This document shows, in pieces, positions 16,986 through 24,550 of a stretch of 64,000 bases of DNA (within the stretch, counting starts at the first letter, position 1; each line of letters opens with the position of its first letter). Under the pieces are notes generated by a model. It saw nothing but the letters and a program-made list of their open reading frames with translations. It was not told the DNA's origin and made no database searches. The DNA is taken from the NCBI GenBank assembly GCA_035524335.1, contig DATKPE010000023.1:8826-72825 (forward strand), in the 5' to 3' direction. Source of the stretch: DATKPE01 sp035524335. GTDB taxonomy: Bacteria > Bacteroidota > Ignavibacteria > UBA10030 > SZUA-254. A program made the translations under genes and the position numbers.

Positions 16986-18068
16986 TTAGATTCTCCGTTT
17001 TCCCGGCTTCGCGTGCTTCAGCCGGTAGATGTAGGCGAGGACCTGAGCAACTGCCTGGAATAATTTTTCCGGAATTTCCTCGCCGATGTCGATCGTCTGG
17101 TAGAGCGTCCGCGCGAGCATCCTGTCTTCGACGATCGGAACATGGTGCTCGGCGGCGATCTCCCGGATCCTCTGCGCCATATGGTCAGCCCCCTTGGCCA
17201 CCACCTTCGGCGCCGACATTTTTTCCGCGTCGTACTTCAGGGCGACGGCATAGTGGGTCGGGTTGGTCACCACCACGTCGGCCTTCGGCACATCGTGCAT
17301 CATCCGCCGGTAGGCGATCCGCCGCTGGAGAAGGCGGATTCTGCTCTTCACGATCGGATCACCGTCGGTCTGCTTCGACTCCTCCTTCAGCTCCTGCTTC
17401 GTCATCCGGAGATCCTGTTCATACTGGTACCGCTGATAGAAATAATCGAGCGCCGCGAGACCGAGAAAGGCAAGGCCGATCTTCAGCCCGATGCCGAGCG
17501 ATCCGCTCACGATCGCATCCGCTATGGACGGCACATCCCCGTTCATCAGCTCGAACGCCCCGTTCACCAGGTTTCTGACGGCGTAGTAGGCGATCGCGGC
17601 GATGATCACCACCTTGAGGAGGTTTTTGAGGACTTCGACAATCGTCCTCTGGGAAAAAAACATCTTCCGGAGACCCGAAAGGGGATTGATGTTCTCGAAC
17701 CGCGGAGTCAACGCTTCCGCCGATATCATGAATCCCACCTGGGCGACACTGATCCCGATGCCGATGAGAAGAAGTCCGGCAAACACCGGAAGGAGCGCGA
17801 GCGTCATCCCGCCCACCTGCTGAAGCGCGATCTCGCGGAGATTCTCCACATTCACCTGCGTCACACCGGCAGACCCGAGGGACGACCGGAACACATCGGT
17901 CAGATGCCCGATGACCATCGGGCCGCTGAACGAGAGGATGAACAGGCCCACCATGAGGATCACCGCCGAATTCAGTTCCGCGCTCCGCGCGACCTTGCCG
18001 CGTTTGCGCGTATCCTCCTTCTTCTTCGGAGTCGCCTGTTCGGTTTTTTCCTGGAACGATTCCGGCAT
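16986..18068 (-). CDS. flhB: Export substrate-switch protein FlhB
   Basis: FlhB switches export from rod/hook to filament proteins through self-cleavage. The 360 residues start 'MPESFQEKTEQATPKKKEDT', with 'ARSAELNSAV' shortly after, then have four membrane helices. The cytoplasmic domain contains the autocleavage site 'VVTNPTHYAVALKYDAEKMS' near residue 270. The ending 'VAQVLAYIYRLKHAKPGKRR' is typical. It partners FliK, encoded at 24551-25999. It lies 4 bp after fliR and 6 bp before flhA. Confidence 0.97.
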   Translation of the reverse strand: MPESFQEKTEQATPKKKEDTRKRGKVARSAELNSAVILMVGLFILSFSGPMVIGHLTDVFRSSLGSAGVTQVNVENLREIALQQVGGMTLALLPVFAGLLLIGIGISVAQVGFMISAEALTPRFENINPLSGLRKMFFSQRTIVEVLKNLLKVVIIAAIAYYAVRNLVNGAFELMNGDVPSIADAIVSGSLGIGLKIGLAFLGLAALDYFYQRYQYEQDLRMTKQELKEESKQTDGDPIVKSRIRLLQRRIAYRRMMHDVPKADVVVTNPTHYAVALKYDAEKMSAPKVVAKGADHMAQRIREIAAEHHVPIVEDRMLARTLYQTIDIGEEIPEKLFQAVAQVLAYIYRLKHAKPGKRRI

Positions 18069-18072
18069 CTTC

Positions 18073-18840
18073 TCAGAGCACCCTCACAAGATCAAGGATG
18101 TTGTTTTCAAATCCGTTCAGCAGGTTCCTGAACGCCACGCCGATCAGCGGCATCGATCCGGCCAGCACAAGGAGACCGACGCCGATCTTGAGCGGAAAAC
18201 TGAGGCTGAAGATGTTCATCTGGGGCATCACCCGCGCGAGAATCGAGAGCGCCACATTGGTGAGAAAACCGGCGACCATCACCGGCGCCGCGATCTTGAC
18301 GGCGACGACGAAGACCATGCCGGTCAGGTTGATCAACGCCCCGGCCATCCGGCCCGAAAAAGCAAAGTGTCCCGGCGGAACCACCCTGTAACTGAACTGG
18401 ATGGCCTCCAGTACGAAGTGATGCCCGTTCACCGAGAGGAACACGAGCATCGCAAGAAGGTAGAGCATGTCGCCGAGGAGCGGCGTCTGCTGGGCATTGT
18501 CCGGGTCGTACGCCTGGGCCATCGAAAGCCCCATGTCGAATCCGATGATCTCCCCCGCGTACCGCATGCCGGCAAACAGGAGGCCGAGCGCGAAGCCGAT
18601 GGTCACCCCGATCAGGAGCTCCTGCAGGACCAGAATCACCACCGGAAGCAGGCGGACGTCGGGCGGCGGCGTGTTGTGTCCCACAAACGCGTAGAGGACA
18701 AATGCAAAGAAGAGGGAGAGGGCGATTTTCACTTGTACGGGGACCGCCGAGTGTCCGAAAACGGGAGCAAGCGCGACCATCGAAATGATCCGCGCGAAGA
18801 TCAGCAGAAAGAGAATGAACTGGGTGACGTAAATATCCAT
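18073..18840 (-). CDS. fliR: Flagellar export gate protein FliR
   Basis: A 255-residue membrane protein with about six hydrophobic segments, starting 'MDIYVTQFILFLLIFARIIS' and containing 'IGFALGLLFAGMRYAGEIIG' and 'LLYLLAMLVFLSVNGHHFVL'. These match FliR, part of the FliP-FliQ-FliR channel. It is located 2 bp after fliQ and 4 bp before flhB, the standard order. Confidence 0.95.
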   Translation of the reverse strand: MDIYVTQFILFLLIFARIISMVALAPVFGHSAVPVQVKIALSLFFAFVLYAFVGHNTPPPDVRLLPVVILVLQELLIGVTIGFALGLLFAGMRYAGEIIGFDMGLSMAQAYDPDNAQQTPLLGDMLYLLAMLVFLSVNGHHFVLEAIQFSYRVVPPGHFAFSGRMAGALINLTGMVFVVAVKIAAPVMVAGFLTNVALSILARVMPQMNIFSLSFPLKIGVGLLVLAGSMPLIGVAFRNLLNGFENNILDLVRVL

Positions 18841-18842
18841 CG

Positions 18843-19112
18843 TTATTTTCCGATCTCCGGGATCTGAGCGAAAATATTCTGGGTAAAGGAGACAAGCACG
18901 TCGATCATCCAGGGAAGCAGGAGAATGATCACGATTGCCGTCACGAGGAGTTTCGGAACGAACGTCAGCGTGAATTCCTGGATCGATGTAGCGGCCTGAA
19001 ATACCGAGATGACAAGCCCGACGAGGAGCGACAGCACCAGCACCGGCCCCGACAGGAGCAGGATCGTGAAAAACGCCTCCCGGAACAGGTGCACTATGTA
19101 TTCTTCACTCAT
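18843..19112 (-). CDS. fliQ: Flagellar export gate protein FliQ
   Basis: This 89-residue protein has two membrane helices and reads 'MSEEYIVHLFREAFFTILLL', then 'PVLVLSLLVGLVISVFQAAT' and 'QEFTLTFVPKLLVTAIVIIL', the standard FliQ pattern with the conserved 'QAATSIQE-TL-FVPK' stretch. Four FliQ copies line the export channel with FliP and FliR. It lies between fliP (16 bp) and fliR (2 bp). Confidence 0.95.
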   Translation of the reverse strand: MSEEYIVHLFREAFFTILLLSGPVLVLSLLVGLVISVFQAATSIQEFTLTFVPKLLVTAIVIILLLPWMIDVLVSFTQNIFAQIPEIGK

Positions 19113-19128
19113 TCGGTCCGCTCCGCTG

Positions 19129-19878
19129 TCATTTGAAACTGCTTACCACAGAGCCCACAATAAGATGCCATCCATCCACCAGTATGAAGAGCAGGATTTT
19201 GAACGGCAGGGAGATCATCACCGGCGGAAGCATCATCATTCCCATCGACATGAGGATGCTCGAGACCACCATGTCGACGATCAGAAAGGGAATGAAGAGC
19301 ATGAAACCGATCTGGAATCCCTGGCGCAGTTCTCCGATTGCGAACGCCGGCACCAGAACATACGTCGGCACGTCGGCGCGGTTCTTCGGTTTCTCGATGT
19401 TCGCCATTTTCATGAACAGTGCGATATCGTCCTCCCGCGCCTGGCGGAACATGAAATCCCTCAACGGCTCGACACCCCTGTCGTACGCCTGCTCGAGCGT
19501 GATCTGATTGTTCATGTACGGCTTCAATCCCACCTCATTGATCTTGTTCCAGACGGGCGCCATGACAAAAAAGGTCAGAAACAGCGCCAGGCCGACCAGA
19601 ATCTGGGATGGCGGCATCTGCGGCGTTCCCATCGCCTGTTTCAGAAAATGGAAGACCACGATGATCCTCGTGAAGGCCGTGGTCAGAATCAGAATCGCCG
19701 GCGCCAGGGATAAAACGGTCATCAGGAAGAGAATCTGCAGTGTTACCGCAACATCCTCGGGTTTCGCGCTTTTCCCCACCTCCATCGACAGCTTCGGGAA
19801 CGGCATCGCCTGCTGTGCGGTCCCGACTGCCGGGACCAGAAGAAGCAGAATCAGTATGAGGGGCAGATATCTGGTCAT
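19129..19878 (-). CDS. fliP: Flagellar export gate protein FliP
   Basis: The 249 residues include a signal-like N-terminus ('MTRYLPLILILLLLVPAVGT'), then 'LQILFLMTVLSLAPAILILT' and 'AFTRIIVVFHFLKQAMGTPQ', the invariant FliP core, followed by 'PPSQILVGLALFLTFFVMAP' and 'IGFMLFIPFLIVDMVVSSIL'. FliP forms the core of the export pore. A cleavable signal is a known feature of flagellar FliP proteins. Its start overlaps the fliO stop by 4 bp. Confidence 0.96.
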   Translation of the reverse strand: MTRYLPLILILLLLVPAVGTAQQAMPFPKLSMEVGKSAKPEDVAVTLQILFLMTVLSLAPAILILTTAFTRIIVVFHFLKQAMGTPQMPPSQILVGLALFLTFFVMAPVWNKINEVGLKPYMNNQITLEQAYDRGVEPLRDFMFRQAREDDIALFMKMANIEKPKNRADVPTYVLVPAFAIGELRQGFQIGFMLFIPFLIVDMVVSSILMSMGMMMLPPVMISLPFKILLFILVDGWHLIVGSVVSSFK

Positions 19879-20327
19879 TCCCGCCCTTCCGCACCGTCCG
19901 GGACGGCCTCTTTTTTTCTCCCGAGGGCGCCGAGCAGAACGGCATGAAATGACTGCTGAAGATTGAGGCCGAACGGGACCCCTCCCCGGAAACCGGCCGT
20001 CTGCTTCACCGAGCTCCAGAATGATGCGCCGGAGGCCTCCTCCTTCCGACCGGAGACCTGCCGGAGCGTCTCCGCATCCCCTATTTCCGTCAACCGTTCC
20101 ATGCCGGCTTCGGTGACGCCAAGCACCAGAATTCTGTCCGCCACCCGGACCACGAAGATCGAGCGTTTCGGCTGGAGCATCCTATGGCCGAGGACATCGA
20201 TCGCGACTGCGGAGGAATTCACCTGCCGGCGGCCATAGACCGTCTTCTTCATGATCCACACGACGGCGATCATCAGGCCGAGGACCGCCGCAAGCGAGAA
20301 CATCGTTTTAACGAGCACCCATTCCAT
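19875..20327 (-). CDS. fliO: Flagellar export assembly protein FliO
   Basis: A 150-residue protein with one N-terminal helix ('MFSLAAVLGLMIAVVWIMKK') and a small cytoplasmic domain: 'AIDVLGHRMLQPKRSIFVVR' then 'ADRILVLGVTEAGMERLTEI'. The pattern 'L-P-rsi-vvrV-dr-lvLGvt' is the FliO signature. FliO helps assemble the FliP ring. It is placed between fliN and fliP, as is usual, and overlaps fliP by 4 bp. Confidence 0.9.
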   Translation of the reverse strand: MEWVLVKTMFSLAAVLGLMIAVVWIMKKTVYGRRQVNSSAVAIDVLGHRMLQPKRSIFVVRVADRILVLGVTEAGMERLTEIGDAETLRQVSGRKEEASGASFWSSVKQTAGFRGGVPFGLNLQQSFHAVLLGALGRKKEAVPDGAEGRE

Positions 20328-20330
20328 CGG

Positions 20331-20723
20331 TCATTCTTCCAGGTTTCTGACCCGTTCCGATCGTTCGACGAGGGTCGTGATCCGGACGGCGAAGTGATCG
20401 TCGACGACGACGACTTCCCCCTCCGCCATCTTCTTGCCGTTGACGAGGATATCGACCGGCTCCCCCGCGGCCTTGTCGAATTCAACCAGCGATCCTTTCT
20501 GCAGCTCAAGGATATCCTTGATCAGCATGTTCGTCTTCCCGAGCTCGATGGCGACGGGGAGATTGATGTCGAGCAGGAGGTCGATATTCTTCTCCTTTTC
20601 ACCGGAGGGTGTGCTTTCGAGCGACTGGAATTCCGCAGGCTGTACATCGGCTGTCGCTGTTTTTCCGCCGGCTTCCGCCGGAGGGGCCGGGGTCTGATCG
20701 GCAGAAGCGGTAATCTCATCCAT
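20331..20723 (-). CDS. fliN: Flagellar motor switch protein FliN
   Basis: The 130 residues end in a SpoA domain: 'LLDINLPVAIELGKTNMLIK', 'DILELQKGSLVEFDKAAGEP' and 'VDILVNGKKMAEGEVVVVDD'. FliN makes up the bottom of the C ring with FliM and binds FliH during export. The first 55 residues are an Ala/Pro/Ser-rich extension. The protein has the simple FliN form, without the CheC-like domain found in FliY. It lies 3 bp after fliM and 3 bp before fliO. Confidence 0.95.
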   Translation of the reverse strand: MDEITASADQTPAPPAEAGGKTATADVQPAEFQSLESTPSGEKEKNIDLLLDINLPVAIELGKTNMLIKDILELQKGSLVEFDKAAGEPVDILVNGKKMAEGEVVVVDDHFAVRITTLVERSERVRNLEE

Positions 20724-20726
20724 GAC

Positions 20727-21698
20727 TCAGTCACTGTCCTTTCTGTCGTTGATCGTACGTGTCACCTTGATTGCGAGGCGCCGGTTGGAAATTCCGGGCC
20801 TGCCCCAGAACCGGGGCTTTCCGTCGAGAAAAACCTGGAACTCTCCGCTGACCGGTCTGTTTGTCCGTATCACATCGCCCGGCTCAAGATCAAGAAATTC
20901 CTGCATCGTGATGGAGGAGTTCCCCAGAATGCATGTCGCGGCGATCGTCGTCTGCTCCAGCCGATTGAGGATTCCCTCGTTCTTCGTCTCCCGCACCTTT
21001 TCCTGTTCATCCGCGAGTTGTCCGCCAAGCTGTTCCAGCCGCTCCTCGACCGCCGTCGCGGGATAGCAGATCTTGAGGAAAAACGACTGCCCGAAGAGCG
21101 TCACGGTGAAGGCGACTACCAGGATCACTTCATTGGGTGATATCGACTGGACCGAGTTGATATCGGCGATGTTCCCTTCGGAACGGAAACCCGCCTGCGG
21201 ACCGGCATGCCAGACCCCGCTCAGCCGTTCAAGACAATCCTGCACCAGGCCCTTTGTCACGGTCAGCTCGAGGCGCGTGATCCTCCGCGGCTTGATCTCC
21301 CCCTCGTCGATCCCGCCCAGCATCCGCGAGACGAGACCGATCACAAGACGCGAGTCCATCTCGAAGATCCCCGTGCCGCGGGCTTCTCCGAAACGGAACG
21401 AGTAGAGGCAGGTATCGTTCGACACCGTGGGAACATACTGGAGAAAATACTGCTGTCCCACAGAATCAAGCGATACACTGATATTCTGGCGGAGTCTGGC
21501 CGAGAGATCCGCTGCCAGGGCATCCGCATACTTCCGGTGGAGCGATTCCACAAGTCTGAGGTTGGCCTCATAGAAATGGCGCGCTTCGCGGAAATCGAAG
21601 AGCGCCACCTGCCGCCCGGCATCCTTCCGGCGGGCGCCGGCCTCTTTTCTGCCCGCCCGGCTCGCCGCCGCCGGCGCATTATGGGTGAGATCGTGCAT
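20727..21698 (-). CDS. fliM: Flagellar motor switch protein FliM without an obvious CheY-docking peptide
   Basis: The 323 residues contain the CheC-like middle domain ('SFRFGEARGTGIFEMDSRLV', 'IGLVSRMLGGIDE') and a C-terminal SpoA domain ('ITMQEFLDLEPGDVIRTNRP'), as in FliM. The extreme N-terminus, however, reads 'MHDLTHNAPAAASRAGRKEA' and lacks the 'LSQ-EIDALL' peptide that binds phosphorylated CheY in most FliM proteins. Reading the same frame upstream of the ATG does not reveal it. FliN and FliL neighbours confirm the identity. The start is followed by a basic, Ala-rich stretch. Confidence 0.94.
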   Translation of the reverse strand: MHDLTHNAPAAASRAGRKEAGARRKDAGRQVALFDFREARHFYEANLRLVESLHRKYADALAADLSARLRQNISVSLDSVGQQYFLQYVPTVSNDTCLYSFRFGEARGTGIFEMDSRLVIGLVSRMLGGIDEGEIKPRRITRLELTVTKGLVQDCLERLSGVWHAGPQAGFRSEGNIADINSVQSISPNEVILVVAFTVTLFGQSFFLKICYPATAVEERLEQLGGQLADEQEKVRETKNEGILNRLEQTTIAATCILGNSSITMQEFLDLEPGDVIRTNRPVSGEFQVFLDGKPRFWGRPGISNRRLAIKVTRTINDRKDSD

Positions 21699-21712
21699 AC
21701 GGCACGCGATTC

Positions 21713-22243
21713 CTATTGGATGATGAACTTGCTGAAATAGACATTCCGGAGCTGATCGTCCGGGACCATTTTTTTGACCTGATCGGCGATTTCCTTTCTC
21801 AGGTTTTTCCTTTTCTGACCGTCGACAAGCTCGTCCAGTTCCTTTCCGGAAAGAATCGAATTGAGGATGTCCCGCACCTGAACGTCTTTTTTCTCCAGTT
21901 CCGCTTTCGCCGCCGGGGACGCGACTTCGATCCCGATCGTTGTGAGGAGAAACCTGGTTCCCTTCGTGCCGGCCGGATTCACGATCAGGTCTTTAACGAC
22001 GTAAATCTGCGATTCCGGTTCGGGCTCGGGCTTGGCTTCCTCCTGGACCGTACCGCCCGAATGACGGACGGAGGCCGGGTAGAGAATTTTTGCGGTGAGA
22101 AAATAGACGGCCGCCGCCTGAACCAGAAAAATCGGAATGCCGAACATCAGGATTTTTTTCTGCAGGGACGACTTCGTCGGCGCCGGCGGTGCGGCATCGG
22201 TCTTTGCCTTCGGATCTTCGGATGCTGACGCTTCTTTTGCCAT
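21713..22243 (-). CDS. fliL: Flagellar basal body-associated protein FliL
   Basis: FliL surrounds the stator and supports motor torque. The 176 residues have a charged N-terminus, one membrane helix ('IPIFLVQAAAVYFLTAKILY') near residues 35-55, and a periplasmic domain ('IYVVKDLIVNPAGTKGTRFL', 'VQVRDILNSILSGKELDELV', ending 'VYFSKFIIQ'), all typical. A ribosome site (AAGGGGAATT) precedes the ATG. It is the first gene of the operon that runs to motB. A probable sigma-54 promoter lies about 35 bases upstream. Confidence 0.95.
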   Translation of the reverse strand: MAKEASASEDPKAKTDAAPPAPTKSSLQKKILMFGIPIFLVQAAAVYFLTAKILYPASVRHSGGTVQEEAKPEPEPESQIYVVKDLIVNPAGTKGTRFLLTTIGIEVASPAAKAELEKKDVQVRDILNSILSGKELDELVDGQKRKNLRKEIADQVKKMVPDDQLRNVYFSKFIIQ

Positions 22244-22275
22244 AATTCCCCTTAATTTCTTCCGGAGGAACTTTT

Positions 22276-22291
22276 ACAAACAACGTGCCAC
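22276..22291 (-). promoter_or_regulatory. Probable sigma-54 promoter of the fliL operon
   Basis: On the minus strand this reads TGGCACGTTGTTTGTA. The -24 element TGGCACG is perfect and the spacing to the -12 element is exact, but the -12 GC is GT here. It lies about 35 bases before the fliL start. A sigma-54 activator is encoded at 33594-35063, and a better match (33410-33425) drives the other early operon. Confidence 0.6.
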
Positions 22292-22315
22292 GGCAAAGAC
22301 GGCGAAACCGGATTC

Positions 22316-22342
22316 TAATCGCCGATTTTGGGCGAAATTAGG
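22316..22342. promoter_or_regulatory. Inverted repeat upstream of the fliL promoter
   Basis: The plus strand reads CTAATCGCC-GATTTTG-GGCGAAATTAG. The arms pair over CTAAT/ATTAG and CGCC/GGCG with a 2-base offset. It lies about 25 bases upstream of the probable -24 element. That is a plausible place for an activator or repressor site, although sigma-54 enhancer sites are often further away. Confidence 0.35.
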
Positions 22343-22425
22343 CTGTTTTGTAAAGTGCCGTCGGGCGACCGGGAGGAGGGCTGGTTAATATGGTTCAGAT
22401 GGCGAACCTTGTCCACCGATCCTGG

Positions 22426-22464
22426 CTAAAAACGGCAGGCAGCCCCGGTGGGGGGCCGCCTGCC
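22426..22464 (-). terminator. Intrinsic terminator after flgE
   Basis: On the minus strand, GGCAGGCGGCCCC-CCACC-GGGGCTGCCTGCC forms a long stem (one mismatch) and is followed by GTTTTTAG. It begins about 12 bases after the flgE stop. It closes the flgB-to-flgE operon and insulates it from the fliL operon promoter downstream. Confidence 0.88.
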
Positions 22465-22475
22465 ATGGAGAGATG

Positions 22476-23738
22476 CTACCGCTTCAGGTTCACCACGTCG
22501 TTGAGGAATTCGTCGCTGGTGGTGATGACCTTGGCATTCGCCTGGAATCCGCGCTGTGCCATGATCATTTCGGTGAACTCATCCGCCAGGTCGACGTTCG
22601 ACTGCTCGAGACCTCCGGGGACGATCTTGGAATTTGATGCATCCGCGGGAGAGTTGATGACCGGAAGGCCGGAATTTCCCGTCACGTCGTAGAGGTTGTC
22701 CCCGGTCCGGAGAAGACCCTGCGGATTATTGAATTCCGCAATCATCACCTGCCCGAGGGTCTGGACTGTGCCGTTCGAGAAATTTCCCTGAATCTGACCG
22801 TTCTGATCGATCGAGATGCCGTTCAGCGAACCGGACGCATAGCCGTCCTGCTCCCGCGGTGAAACGTTCGAAGCCCCCTGTGTCTGCGTTATCCCCGAAA
22901 ACACGCCCGCCGATCCCGTATCGAGCGCGACAGACATGGCCGCCGCGCCGTTTCCGGGGCTGATGGCGAGCGACGTACCGCTGTCGTAGGTGAACGACTG
23001 CATCGTTCCGTCGGCATTGAAGGTCACCGTTCCGCTTCCGCCCGCCGTAATCGACGACGGCGACGGCACATCCGCCGTCCATGTCCACTGATTCGCCGTC
23101 GCGCTTTTTGTGAAGGTGACCGTGAGAGTGTGCTGATTGCCGAGCGAATCGTAGACCGTCACCGAAGAGCTGGCCTGATCCCCCGTGTTCGCCGAGGAGT
23201 CGAGGTTGCCGGAAAATTTGATGTCGCTGGTCGCCTTTGCCGCCGACCGGGTATCGAGCGCGATCTTCAGATCCTGAAGCTGTGTGCCCGCAGGGATTGT
23301 GCCGTTTGCGTCGGCCAGCTTGCCCTGCACGATCGCCCCTGTGCTTCCGTTCACCAGGTCGCCGTTCGCATCAAAGCTGAAGCTCCCGTCACGCGTATAA
23401 TACTGTTTGCCGTCCTGCTTGACGATGAAGAACCCGTTCCCCTGGATGGCAAGATCTGTCGAATTACCCGTTGTTTCGATGTTTCCCTGTGAAAAAAGCA
23501 TGCTGACCGAACCGGTCGCCATGCCGAGGCCGACCTGTATCGGGTCCGATCCTCCGTTCCCGTCGGTCGGCTGTGTCCCCCCCTCCAGCGTCTGCGAAAA
23601 CATCTCATCGAACGTGACCCTGCTCGCCTTGAAACCGACGGTGTTGATGTTGGCAATGTTATTGCCGATCACATCCATCATCAGCTGGTGATTCCGGAGA
23701 CCGGAAACACCGGAAAAGAGTGAACGAAGAAATGACAT
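22476..23738 (-). CDS. flgE: Flagellar hook protein FlgE
   Basis: FlgE polymerises into the hook. The 420 residues begin 'MSFLRSLFSGVSGLRNHQLM' and contain 'DVIGNNIANINTVGFKASRV', the hook/rod motif. Further along, 'STDLAIQGNGFFIVKQDGKQ' and the C-terminal 'VDLADEFTEMIMAQRGFQAN' are conserved. The central region is Ser/Thr/Gly-rich. It follows flgD (hook cap) by 71 bp and is the last gene before the terminator at 22426-22464. Confidence 0.96.
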   Translation of the reverse strand: MSFLRSLFSGVSGLRNHQLMMDVIGNNIANINTVGFKASRVTFDEMFSQTLEGGTQPTDGNGGSDPIQVGLGMATGSVSMLFSQGNIETTGNSTDLAIQGNGFFIVKQDGKQYYTRDGSFSFDANGDLVNGSTGAIVQGKLADANGTIPAGTQLQDLKIALDTRSAAKATSDIKFSGNLDSSANTGDQASSSVTVYDSLGNQHTLTVTFTKSATANQWTWTADVPSPSSITAGGSGTVTFNADGTMQSFTYDSGTSLAISPGNGAAAMSVALDTGSAGVFSGITQTQGASNVSPREQDGYASGSLNGISIDQNGQIQGNFSNGTVQTLGQVMIAEFNNPQGLLRTGDNLYDVTGNSGLPVINSPADASNSKIVPGGLEQSNVDLADEFTEMIMAQRGFQANAKVITTSDEFLNDVVNLKR

Positions 23739-23809
23739 GATACTGCTCCTTAATGGTTTTGAGTATGACGCATCGTGATTATATAAACTTCTTTTCCTTC
23801 AGCGATCGG

Positions 23810-24535
23810 TTACTGATCGATCTCCAGAATATCCGACAGCGACACCTCGACGCCGTTGACGACGAACACCGTTCCGTTCGCGTTGTACCGCACACTGGTC
23901 ACCGGCCCGGTCAGGAACGGCGATGCCGTTATCGCGGTCCCGTCTGCGTTCTTGGCCGTCACCTTGAACGTATATTTTCCGGAAGCCACGGTCGTCCCGG
24001 CGTCGTTTTTCCCGTCCCATGCCACGGTATTATCCCCCGAGCCGAGTCCCCCGCCGCTGATCGTCCGCACGAGCGTGCCCGAACTGTCGTAGACCTGCAC
24101 CGACACGGATGCCGCATCGTTCGGCAGGTTGTACCCGAGCGTCACATCCCCGCTCCCGGTGTACTGGAACGTGTTCACGCTCGCCTTGACGTCCTTGCCG
24201 ATGAACGTCGCGGCAAGTGCGTTCGTAATCGAATGGGTGAGCACGGCTGTCGCGTCCGAACTCTGGCGAAGATCCGTATCAATGTTCATCAGCTGTTCCA
24301 CCGAGCTGAATTGCGCCAGCTGGGAGGCAAATTCGGTGCCGTCGACCGGGTTGAGCGGATCCTGATACCGCAGCTGCGTCACCAGCATCTGCAGAAAATC
24401 ATCCTCCCCCATCACACTCCCCGACCCGGAGGTCTGTCCCGTGGAGGTGGCCGCGGAAAGTGCGGAGGTGACAGCCGACGCCGCAGATGAAGAGGCGGTC
24501 GCCGGAATCCCTACTCGCTGTATGTGTGTCGACAT
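23810..24535 (-). CDS. flgD: Hook-capping protein FlgD
   Basis: FlgD is the temporary cap for hook growth. The 241 residues have a Ser/Ala-rich start, then 'GEDDFLQMLVTQLRYQDPLN' and 'GTEFASQLAQFSSVEQLMNI', the invariant FlgD block near residues 43-85. An Ig-like C-terminal domain follows ('SVQVYDSSGTLVRTISGGGL', 'KYTFKVTAKNADG'). The length fits. It is encoded between fliK and flgE. Confidence 0.95.
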   Translation of the reverse strand: MSTHIQRVGIPATASSSAASAVTSALSAATSTGQTSGSGSVMGEDDFLQMLVTQLRYQDPLNPVDGTEFASQLAQFSSVEQLMNIDTDLRQSSDATAVLTHSITNALAATFIGKDVKASVNTFQYTGSGDVTLGYNLPNDAASVSVQVYDSSGTLVRTISGGGLGSGDNTVAWDGKNDAGTTVASGKYTFKVTAKNADGTAITASPFLTGPVTSVRYNANGTVFVVNGVEVSLSDILEIDQ

Positions 24536-24550
24536 GGCCTTCCCTTTCTC

